Made by a program: the position numbers and the translations under genes. A stretch of 7,649 bases of DNA, taken from the NCBI GenBank assembly GCA_020881085.1, contig JAJIYR010000052.1, forward strand, positions 1-7,649. Direction: 5' to 3'. How positions within the stretch are numbered: the first letter of the stretch is position 1; every line of letters starts with the position of its first letter. Below the pieces are notes generated by a model. It saw only the letters and a program-made list of their open reading frames with translations, was not told where the DNA came from and searched no databases. Shown here in pieces: positions 1 to 5,087 of the stretch. Source of the DNA: Rickettsia endosymbiont of Bryobia graminum. GTDB lineage: Bacteria > Pseudomonadota > Alphaproteobacteria > Rickettsiales > Rickettsiaceae.

Positions 1-1
1 T

Positions 2-349
2 GATGGTAGCTTTGGATATTTTCAAGAAATTCTGAAGCAGGTATCGGAAAATATACCTGAGGTGAAATTATTGACGATAAATCATGATACAGACAACATT
101 CATATGCATCTGTCAATACCACCAAAGGTAAAAGTTAGCGCTGTGGTGAGGACAATAAAATCGATAACTGGTGGATTATTAAAAAAAAAGGTTGAATATA
201 TGAGGAAATCTTCTTGGGGAATGGAGGGGATGTGGTCAGATGGATATTTCGTCTCGACTGTTGGAATCAATGAGCATGTAATCAAACGGTATATAGAACA
301 TCAGGGGCAGGAAGATATGGGGCAAGCGCAGCTTGTACTCGACCTTTAG
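2..349 (+). CDS. tnpA: IS200-like transposase TnpA (Y1 HUH family), 5'-truncated by window edge
   Basis: This is the C-terminal 115 residues of a Y1 single-strand transposase; the frame is open through position 2, so the GTG at 62 is internal rather than the start. The family motif order is visible: an N-I-H-M-H-L-S-I-P-P segment at visible residues 32-41 (HUH region), a helix with I-K-S-I-T-G (52-57), W-G-M-E-G-M-W-S-D-G-Y-F-V-S-T-V-G (72-88), and the catalytic tyrosine in R-Y-I-E-H-Q (Y97). The tail E-D-x-G-Q-A-Q-L is typical of one IS200 transposase group. TnpA normally cuts single-stranded DNA through a 5'-phosphotyrosine. Where relatives have H-V-H after the Asp, this copy has N-I-H, so the first HUH histidine appears replaced by Asn, although H34-M-H36 could form a shifted motif. 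Activity is therefore uncertain. Confidence 0.85.
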   Translation, partial: DGSFGYFQEILKQVSENIPEVKLLTINHDTDNIHMHLSIPPKVKVSAVVRTIKSITGGLLKKKVEYMRKSSWGMEGMWSDGYFVSTVGINEHVIKRYIEHQGQEDMGQAQLVLDL

Positions 350-364
350 CTCGACACAGATACC

Positions 365-380
365 ACGGGGCTTGCCCCGT
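365..380 (+). repeat. Right-end hairpin of the IS200 element
   Basis: Perfect 6-bp stem ACGGGG/CCCCGT (365-370 with 375-380) around a CTTG tetraloop, 15 bases after the tnpA stop. Its G/C content contrasts sharply with the surrounding A/T-rich DNA. No T-tract follows closely enough to call it an intrinsic terminator, so its position fits the TnpA-binding hairpin of an IS200/IS605 right end. Confidence 0.6.
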
Positions 381-477
381 AGAGCATTCACTTTTTACTT
401 TCATTTTCTTGAGTCACTATTAATTCTCTTTTTTATAGTTTTAGAATAATATTGTCCAAAAGCGATTGAATAAGCGA

Positions 478-506
478 TATTGCCATTCTCGCATAGGCAG
501 CAATCC
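478..506. repeat. Degenerate palindromic intergenic repeat (resembles the GTCATTCC...GGAATCCA class)
   Basis: The sequence has the skeleton of the short palindromic repeat common in Rickettsia and other bacteria (GTCATTCCCGCG..AGGCGGGAATCCA), with several mismatches. The arms still partly pair (TGCC at 481-484 with GGCA at 496-499, and flanking ATTG/CAAT). It lies in the non-coding gap between the IS end and dksA. I recognise it by eye only; it looks decayed. Confidence 0.3.
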
Positions 507-594
507 AAACGATATAACGTCATACTAGTAAATTTCTTATAAGTATAAGGGTACCACCTAAGCAGGAATTTTACTTTGCTACAACAATTTTATT

Positions 595-617
595 CAAAGA
601 ATAAAAAGAGTTCTTTG
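595..617 (-). terminator. Weak rho-independent-like terminator after dksA
   Basis: A perfect 7-bp stem CAAAGAA/TTCTTTG (595-601 with 611-617) and 9-nt loop lie 16 bases beyond the dksA stop on the minus strand. The stem is A/T-rich and the following tract (AATAAAATTG on the minus strand) is only weakly U-rich, so termination would be inefficient. This is typical of very A/T-rich genomes. Confidence 0.35.
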
Positions 618-632
618 CTCTATTTCATTCTC

Positions 633-1055
633 TTACTCATCTACGTGTTGCTTTTCATAATTTTCATACCGTTCCTGAGCTTCTATACATAAAGTTGCAA
701 CAGGTCTAGCTTCCAGTCTTTTCAAACCAATTGGTTCACCAGTTTCTTCACAATAACCATATTCATTATTCTCTATTCTTACCATTGCTTCTTCAATTTT
801 ATCTAGAAGCTTACGGTACCTATCTCTTGTACGTAGCTCAATGGCCGTATCTGTTTCAATTGAAGCTCGATCATTAAGATCCGGCTCCTTCCAGTTTTCT
901 TCTTTAAGGTGCGTCAGTGTTTCTTTCGACTCAACCAACAAATCATTTTTCCAGTTATTAAGTTTTTGTTTAAAATACTCTAATTGTTCACTAGACATAT
1001 ATTCTTCATCATTTGAAGGAACATACCCTTCTGGTAAAATAATTTTACTAAGCAT
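633..1055 (-). CDS. dksA: RNA polymerase-binding transcription factor DksA (two-cysteine alphaproteobacterial type)
   Basis: DksA binds the secondary channel of RNA polymerase and, with ppGpp, retunes rRNA, tRNA and amino-acid promoters in the stringent response. Numbered from the GTG at 1061 (142 residues), the protein has a coiled-coil hairpin at about 25-95 with the functional tip P-D-L-N-D-R-A-S, keeping both aspartates and the alanine (D61, D64, A66). The globular zinc-finger region follows at about 104-128 with the hallmark I-G-L-K-R-L-E-A-R-P. Only two of the four zinc cysteines remain (C104, C125); the partners are T107 and A128, as in other alphaproteobacterial DksA. I prefer the ATG at 1055 (140 residues): GAAAGG at 1061-1066 then sits 5 bases upstream, whereas it would overlap the GTG. 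The gene follows xerC by 72 bases and has its own likely promoter. Confidence 0.93.
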   Translation of the reverse strand: MLSKIILPEGYVPSNDEEYMSSEQLEYFKQKLNNWKNDLLVESKETLTHLKEENWKEPDLNDRASIETDTAIELRTRDRYRKLLDKIEEAMVRIENNEYGYCEETGEPIGLKRLEARPVATLCIEAQERYENYEKQHVDE

Positions 1056-1083
1056 ACTCACCTTTCATTGCATAATTTCATAT

Positions 1084-1113
1084 AATATATCTTAAAAATA
1101 AAAATCAAGGCAA
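1084..1113 (-). promoter_or_regulatory. Putative sigma-70 promoter of dksA
   Basis: On the minus strand TTGCCT (1108-1113), an 18-bp spacer and TATATT (1084-1089) resemble -35 and -10 boxes. Transcription would start near 1077, about 20 bases before the preferred dksA ATG. The A/T-rich background makes chance matches common. Confidence 0.4.
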
Positions 1114-1127
1114 GAATATTGTAATAT

Positions 1128-2063
1128 TTATTTATTAGATTTTGATATAGGGTGAGTATTATTATATACAGTTTCTAAATGTTTTAAACTTATTTTAGTA
1201 TAACGCTGAGTAGTTGATAGACTTTTATGACCTAATAACTCCTGAATAGATCTCATTTCAGCTCCATTTTCTAGTAAATGCGAGGCAAAACTATGTCTAA
1301 AGGAATGAGCTGATAAATGTTCCGGCAAACCATAAAATCTACGTAGTTTAATTAATTCACGATTAAAGACAGGTGCCTGTAATTTTTTCCCCATTTTTCC
1401 TCTAAATACAGGTTGTTTATCATCTAAATCATATGGTAATTTACTTAAATATTTTAATATTAGTTCTCGTGCTACTGAAACCCATGGAATTAGCCTTTCT
1501 TTATTCCCTTTTCCTACTATTCTTATAAACTCAATGTTTTGTAAATGTATTTTAGTTATCGATAAAGCTTCAGAAATTCTAAGTCCAGTAGCATATATTA
1601 AAACTAGCAAAGCCTTATTTCTTAATTCTATCCACTCTAACTCAGCAAAATCATCAATATGTTCTATAGAAATGTGAGAATCTTCTTGGGACAAAGCTTT
1701 TGGTAAGATTTTAGCTTTTTTAGGGTTTTTTACTGAAAAAATTCCATGACATGATATATCATGAACTTTCTCCAAATATTTATAAAAGTTCTTTATTGCA
1801 GATAATCCTCTAGAATTTGAAGCAGCTACATAATTAGCTTGTTGCCTCTTAACAAGCCAGCTACGAACCATTCTAATATCAACTTGCTTAATTATACTAA
1901 CAGTTACAATCTTATCAGTATATTGGTTAATAAAATCTAAAAAATTACTCAAATCATTATTATAAGAAACAATTGTGTGCTCTGAACAATTATGCTGCAA
2001 TTTTAAATATTGCTGCCATTTCTCTATTAATTCCAATATTTCCACTGTTTTAGTCTGAAGCAT
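1128..2063 (-). CDS. xerC: Tyrosine recombinase XerC
   Basis: XerC is one of the two tyrosine recombinases that resolve chromosome dimers at dif near the terminus, acting with XerD and FtsK. From the ATG at 2063 the protein is 311 residues, close to the usual ~300. It has an N-terminal SAM-like core-binding domain (about 1-115) with S-x-H-T-I-x-S-Y-x-x-D-L, then the catalytic domain. Numbered from a TTG at 2120, the active-site residues are R181 (T-G-L-R-I-S-E-A-L), the lysine in G-K-G-N-K-E-R (203-209), H272 and R275 (H-S-F-R-H-S-F-A-S), H298 (L-L-G-H) and nucleophile Y307. All are present, so the enzyme looks intact. The TTG at 2120 would add 19 residues but lies upstream of the likely promoter and adds no family sequence. 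XerC rather than XerD is chosen by N-terminal resemblance to rickettsial XerC. No dif site was noticed here. Confidence 0.88.
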   Translation of the reverse strand: MLQTKTVEILELIEKWQQYLKLQHNCSEHTIVSYNNDLSNFLDFINQYTDKIVTVSIIKQVDIRMVRSWLVKRQQANYVAASNSRGLSAIKNFYKYLEKVHDISCHGIFSVKNPKKAKILPKALSQEDSHISIEHIDDFAELEWIELRNKALLVLIYATGLRISEALSITKIHLQNIEFIRIVGKGNKERLIPWVSVARELILKYLSKLPYDLDDKQPVFRGKMGKKLQAPVFNRELIKLRRFYGLPEHLSAHSFRHSFASHLLENGAEMRSIQELLGHKSLSTTQRYTKISLKHLETVYNNTHPISKSNK

Positions 2064-2069
2064 ATAAAT

Positions 2070-2089
2070 TTCTAGTTTAAATACTAGAA
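2070..2089 (-). repeat. Inverted repeat in the xerC leader
   Basis: A perfect 7-bp inverted repeat, TTCTAGT/ACTAGAA (2070-2076 with 2083-2089), separated by 6 bases, sits between the likely -10 box and the xerC ATG. In the mRNA it would form a hairpin just 5' of the start codon, where no good Shine-Dalgarno is visible. It could equally be an operator in DNA. Confidence 0.4.
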
Positions 2090-2099
2090 TTGTAGCATA
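2089..2099 (-). promoter_or_regulatory. Putative extended -10 promoter of xerC
   Basis: On the minus strand TATGCTACAAT carries a -10 box TACAAT (2089-2094) preceded by the extended TGC element. A TTGCTT upstream is 20 bases away, too far for a standard -35. Transcription would start near 2082, giving a leader of about 20 bases to the ATG at 2063, which supports that start over the upstream TTG. Confidence 0.4.
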
Positions 2100-2163
2100 A
2101 AAACCTAAAATACTAAGCAAAAAACATATTTTAGAAAAATATAGAATAATCTAACTTAATATC

Positions 2164-2760
2164 TTATTTATAACCTAAAGAAATCAACATATTTCTAGTT
2201 TCAAACATCGGTAACCCCATAATATTTGAGTGAGAACCTTTGATAAATGGCATAAAAGCTTCAGCATAACCAGATATCCCACACCCACCAGCTTTATTCA
2301 TTCCCTCTTCTAAATTACAATAAAATTCTATTTCTTGATCTGTTAATCTTTTGAATTTAACAATAGTTTGCACTAGTTTTTTTCTTATCACTAGTTCTCC
2401 AGAATTTTTCTTAATTATACATAAACCAGTATAAACTTTATGGGTTCTACCTGATAAAATATTAAGGCAATATCTTATATCTTCATTAGTTAAAGCTTTA
2501 GGTAATATTTTTTTACCACAAGTTACTACAGTATCAGCCCCAATAATTATAGAATCCTCCTTTATATTTTTAGCAACTAATTCTGCTTTTTCACAGGCTA
2601 GCCTAAGCGCTAAATGGTCTGGAGATTCCTTAGGTAGTTCACTTTCATCAATATCAGCTGGAATTATCTTACTAGGAATAATTTGTAATCTTTTTAATAT
2701 TTCTAATCTTGCTGGCGACTGAGAAGCAAGAATAATAGATAAATTATCTGAATTAGACAT
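2164..2760 (-). CDS. maf: Maf-family nucleoside triphosphate pyrophosphatase
   Basis: Maf proteins hydrolyse non-canonical or bulk pyrimidine NTPs (dTTP, UTP and modified forms) to the monophosphate plus pyrophosphate in the cytoplasm, cleaning the nucleotide pool. The 198-residue product has the usual length and full motif series: the N-terminal loop S-Q-S-P-A-R (13-18), the catalytic A-D-T-V-V (75-79, D76), G-R-T-H-K-V-Y-T-G (104-112), K-A-G-G-C-G-I-S-G (156-164) and [10 protein letters not shown] (175-184). The second arginine of the common S-P-R-R motif is kept, but the first is alanine (A17-R18). Substrate class (YhdE-like versus YceF-like) cannot be settled by eye, though the K-A-G-x-x-G-I-x-G context leans YhdE-like. 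It follows infA, as in many alphaproteobacteria. No clear Shine-Dalgarno precedes the ATG. Confidence 0.92.
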   Translation of the reverse strand: MSNSDNLSIILASQSPARLEILKRLQIIPSKIIPADIDESELPKESPDHLALRLACEKAELVAKNIKEDSIIIGADTVVTCGKKILPKALTNEDIRYCLNILSGRTHKVYTGLCIIKKNSGELVIRKKLVQTIVKFKRLTDQEIEFYCNLEEGMNKAGGCGISGYAEAFMPFIKGSHSNIMGLPMFETRNMLISLGYK

Positions 2761-2836
2761 AATTTTATGTTAGGGAGTACTTAAATATAAAGCCTTTGAA
2801 ACAGAATATGCTTCATAATGGCATAATTGTACAGCT

Positions 2837-2865
2837 CTTATATAGAGTAAATTTTGTTTTGTAAA
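2837..2865 (-). promoter_or_regulatory. Putative sigma-70 promoter of maf
   Basis: TTTACA (2860-2865), a 17-bp spacer and TATAAG (2837-2842) on the minus strand match the -35 and -10 consensus at five of six positions each, the best promoter match in the window. A start near 2830 would give maf an untranslated leader of about 70 bases. Confidence 0.5.
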
Positions 2866-2921
2866 TATAAATAGTTAGCACAGTAAACACCAACCTTTGA
2901 CTACAACAATGCTGGTTATGC

Positions 2922-3137
2922 TTAATAACGGTGAGTAACACGACCTTTCGTTAAATCATAAGGTGTCATTTCAATTTCCACCTTATCTCCAACAAGTATT
3001 CTAATACGATTTTTGCGCATTCTTCCAGAAGTATGCGCAATGATTAAATGATTATTCTCTAACTTCACTCGAAAAGTGGCATTAGGTAAAAGTTCTAAGA
3101 CAGTTCCCTTAAAAGAAATCAGTTCTTCTTTAGTCAT
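2922..3137 (-). CDS. infA: Translation initiation factor IF-1
   Basis: IF-1 binds the 30S A site and helps IF-2 and IF-3 select the initiator tRNA. The 71-residue protein is essentially full length for the family (about 72) and is a single OB-fold. Highly conserved segments are [18 protein letters not shown] (11-28), the [15 protein letters not shown] basic strand-loop (39-53) that contacts 16S rRNA, and the C-terminal [11 protein letters not shown]. The start ATG has only a weak purine-rich upstream stretch. It begins 38 bases after the tRNA-Asn gene and is probably part of the same transcript. maf follows after 161 bases with its own promoter. Confidence 0.96.
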   Translation of the reverse strand: MTKEELISFKGTVLELLPNATFRVKLENNHLIIAHTSGRMRKNRIRILVGDKVEIEMTPYDLTKGRVTHRY

Positions 3138-3156
3138 TTTTCATTTTATTTAACTG

Positions 3157-3170
3157 TTTATAGCTATAAA
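3157..3170. repeat. Perfect 14-bp palindrome between tRNA-Asn and infA
   Basis: TTTATAGCTATAAA reads the same on both strands and lies in the 38-base gap between the tRNA 3' end and the infA start. It could be an operator, an attenuating hairpin, a tRNA 3'-processing signal, or an infA -10 box (TATAAA on the minus strand). At this base composition a chance palindrome is possible. Confidence 0.4.
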
Positions 3171-3175
3171 AATTA

Positions 3176-3250
3176 TGGCTCCCCGGGCCGGATTCGAACC
3201 AGCGACCGAACGGTTAACAGCCGTTTGCTCTACCACTGAGCTACCGAGGA
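3176..3250 (-). tRNA. tRNA-Asn (anticodon GTT)
   Basis: The minus strand folds into a complete cloverleaf: acceptor stem TCCTCGG/CCGGGGA (one G-U pair), D arm GCTC-AGTGGTA-GAGC, anticodon arm AACGG-CTGTTAA-CCGTT with anticodon GTT, a 5-base variable region, T arm GCTGG-TTCGAAT-CCGGC, discriminator G and an encoded CCA. The length is 72 nt plus CCA. It reads asparagine codons AAY. It lies between holA and infA in the same direction, and all expected conserved positions are present. Confidence 0.97.
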
Positions 3251-3544
3251 ACAGATAACTAAACATCTTATAACAAATCTTTTTCTTACGGTCTAGTATT
3301 TTCTTTCGTTTTTTTAATCTTTTTCAAATATTAATATTTCTGTATTTCATAAAAGCGTCATTTTTAATAAATTCTATCTAATATTGCTCACTTTAAGTTG
3401 ATACAAAGAATTGAATAATTATTTTACAATTGTCTGTGTTATCCAAAAATTATACTCTATATGTTACGCTCAAATGAATTTAAAGAAACGTGATGACTAT
3501 GCACTTTACCTCTTCTTGCCATATCAATTATTAATTTATTTTTC
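3251..3544. other. Non-coding gap between holA and tRNA-Asn
   Basis: This stretch of about 294 bases holds the likely tRNA promoter at 3267-3295. Otherwise it is A/T-rich with stops in all frames and no strong terminator hairpin after holA. One short open frame on the plus strand (ATG at 3474, stop at 3546-3548, 24 codons) has a plausible protein-like composition (MNLKKRDDYALYLFLPYQ at its start) and may be the relic of a lost gene. I do not call it a gene. Confidence 0.5.
3267..3295 (-). promoter_or_regulatory. Putative promoter of tRNA-Asn (and infA)
   Basis: TAGACC (3290-3295, four of six to TTGACA), a 17-bp spacer and TATAAG (3267-3272, five of six) lie on the minus strand. They would place transcription start near 3260, about 10 bases before the mature tRNA 5' end, a normal arrangement for a tRNA gene. 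Confidence 0.45.
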
Positions 3545-4528
3545 CTAAGTATTATGCACTCTAGCATATACTTGTTGATATAAATCAAATCCAGCTGAAT
3601 TTATTTTATAATCAACTTCAGCCTGTTGCAACAAATTTAAAATCTTAATAGCCCCCTCTATGGTAATTTTATTGATAATTTTTTTAAAAGGTGGAATATT
3701 TTTATAAAAAACTGTAGGTGATAAGGATTTTATTGCAATGTCTATATTTATACCATTAGATAATTTATTAAGTACTGTATATAGGTTTAAATAATATCTA
3801 ATTAATGCCCTAATCATTAACACTTCGTTGATATTCTGTTGTTGTAATTTTTCATACTCTTGCAAAAAACCCGCTAAATTTCCTAAAGCAAAATGCTGGC
3901 ATAAATTATCGCCATTTCCATTATTATCTTTAGTAATAACAGATTGTACGTCTTCTATAGTGATTTCATTTTTATCTGATGTGTAATATAATAATTTATC
4001 TAACTCATTTATTAAAACTTGATGATCACCACTTAAATTATTTGTTAAATACCTAACAGACTCTTCTTGTATTATCTTGCTATTGGCAGCTAATTTTTGA
4101 GAAATAATCTTAGTAATTTTCTGTTCATCATCATGATAACAAGCTAAAGATGCTAAATTATTTTCTGTTTCAAAAAATTTTCTTATACTGGAATTGCTTG
4201 ATAATTCATCAGCAATAAAAACTAAAAAATGTAAAAAGTCTTTGCCTAAAGCAAGTTTTAATGGCTTATCTATAGACTCTCCAACTGATCTTATTTTAAT
4301 CAATTGCTTTTGCATAAAAAAATTCTGAGAGTTAGCTAGCGTATCTAATGAATAATTTTTAAGATCTGAGTATTCTATAGAAGTCTTGAGTAAATTAAAT
4401 TTTTTTATTAAAGCCTTACAAATTTTATCTATATATCCTTTATCTGGTCCATATAATAAAAGAGCATTTACCTGCCTACCCTCTATTTTTTCAAATAATT
4501 GAGGAACTTGTGATAGATAAAGCTTCAT
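3545..4528 (-). CDS. holA: DNA polymerase III subunit delta
   Basis: HolA is the clamp-loader subunit that binds and opens the beta sliding clamp so it can be placed on primed DNA. The 327-residue length and architecture fit the family: an AAA+-like N-terminal domain with L-L-L-Y-G-P-D-K-G-Y-I (23-33, a degenerate non-ATP-binding loop), the conserved region F-I-A-D-E-L-S-S-N-S-S-I-R-K-F-F-E (104-120), a lid domain containing L-S-G-D-H-Q-V-L-I-N-E-L-D-K-L (165-179), and the helical collar domain with a C-terminal A-E-V-D-Y-K-I-N (303-310). Conservation of delta is low, so the call rests on the pattern of these segments plus position directly after lptE (8-base gap), the same order as in E. coli leuS-lptE-holA. 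No frameshift or truncation is apparent. Confidence 0.9.
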   Translation of the reverse strand: MKLYLSQVPQLFEKIEGRQVNALLLYGPDKGYIDKICKALIKKFNLLKTSIEYSDLKNYSLDTLANSQNFFMQKQLIKIRSVGESIDKPLKLALGKDFLHFLVFIADELSSNSSIRKFFETENNLASLACYHDDEQKITKIISQKLAANSKIIQEESVRYLTNNLSGDHQVLINELDKLLYYTSDKNEITIEDVQSVITKDNNGNGDNLCQHFALGNLAGFLQEYEKLQQQNINEVLMIRALIRYYLNLYTVLNKLSNGINIDIAIKSLSPTVFYKNIPPFKKIINKITIEGAIKILNLLQQAEVDYKINSAGFDLYQQVYARVHNT

Positions 4529-4536
4529 AATTAATT

Positions 4537-5085
4537 TTAATTTTTGTTGTTATTCACATTGTTAAAATGGATAACTAATCTTGCAAATATTTCTTCTGCT
4601 GCCTGTCTAGTTAAATCGTCACTTGCCGCTTCACTTGATATATAATTACTATAAACTATAGAATCAATATTATAAGAATTTGTATGGGTAAATTCTCCGG
4701 TAGTAACTTTTTTCCCAGTTTCAATATTAATTAACTGGTATTGGACGTTTTGACTAATTATTTCCCATAAAACATCAGAATTCTTTTGAATCACAGAAGG
4801 TAATTTACTATTTACAAATTTCACCTTCAACAAATACTTAGCATCTACTGATCTATTTCTTGGTAAAATATTGGATAAATGATATAAGAACTCCGAACCT
4901 TCAATTGAATTAATTTCTTCAACCTCTATGCAATTTAACTGATTCAATTCGTGAGCGTTATATTTACTGGAATATACCGGCTTCAAACTACAGGAAGCAC
5001 AAAAAAATAAGCATACTAATATAGTTAAATAATTATATTCTGCCATAATTATAGAAGGGCTATTTTTTATAGCAGAACCTCTCAT
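4537..5085 (-). CDS. lptE: LPS-assembly lipoprotein LptE
   Basis: LptE is the outer-membrane lipoprotein that plugs and assembles the LptD barrel in the final step of LPS export. The 182-residue product starts with a lipoprotein signal: a hydrophobic run (about 18-31) ending in C-A-S-C, so C32 is the likely lipidated cysteine, followed by S-L-K-P-V-Y, which matches the family's post-cysteine G-F-x-P-L-Y. The rest is a small alpha/beta domain with an L-L-K-V-K-F strand and a C-terminal amphipathic helix (D-D-L-T-R-Q-A-A-E-E-I-F-A-R-L). The ATG at 5085 is chosen because AGAGGG lies 6 bases upstream. An internal Met14 (5046) would give a more compact signal peptide but has no Shine-Dalgarno. The start is 2 bases after the rne stop and holA follows after 8 bases, so the three are one operon. 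The sequence is divergent; the call relies on the lipobox plus the holA neighbour. Confidence 0.82.
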   Translation of the reverse strand: MRGSAIKNSPSIIMAEYNYLTILVCLFFCASCSLKPVYSSKYNAHELNQLNCIEVEEINSIEGSEFLYHLSNILPRNRSVDAKYLLKVKFVNSKLPSVIQKNSDVLWEIISQNVQYQLINIETGKKVTTGEFTHTNSYNIDSIVYSNYISSEAASDDLTRQAAEEIFARLVIHFNNVNNNKN

Positions 5086-5087
5086 TT

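Larger units (their letters stand above)
1..391 (+). mobile_element. Right part of an IS200-type (IS200/IS605 family) insertion sequence, cut by the window edge
   Basis: The element consists here of the 3' part of a Y1 HUH transposase gene followed 15 bases later by a GC-rich hairpin (365-380). That gene-then-hairpin order is the normal right end of IS200 elements, which lack terminal inverted repeats and are excised as single strands by TnpA recognising such hairpins. The exact right boundary is inferred: IS200-type cleavage falls a short distance 3' of the hairpin, and a TTCA-containing stretch at about 387-391 is a candidate. The left end and the start of tnpA lie outside the window. Confidence 0.7.

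Noticed and set aside
100..285. Minus-strand open frame of 61 codons
   Set aside because: It is the antisense shadow of the IS200 transposase, which has clear family motifs on the plus strand.
841..1095. Plus-strand open frame of 84 codons
   Set aside because: It lies antisense to dksA, is serine-rich as expected from the reverse frame, and shows no family motif.
2064..2120. 19-residue N-terminal extension of XerC from a TTG at 2120
   Set aside because: The extension has no family similarity, no Shine-Dalgarno and lies upstream of the likely extended -10 promoter.
2886..2920. Terminator after infA
   Set aside because: ACCAGC and GTTGGT can form a 6-bp stem on the minus strand, but it includes a G-U pair, the loop is 16 bases and no U-tract follows.
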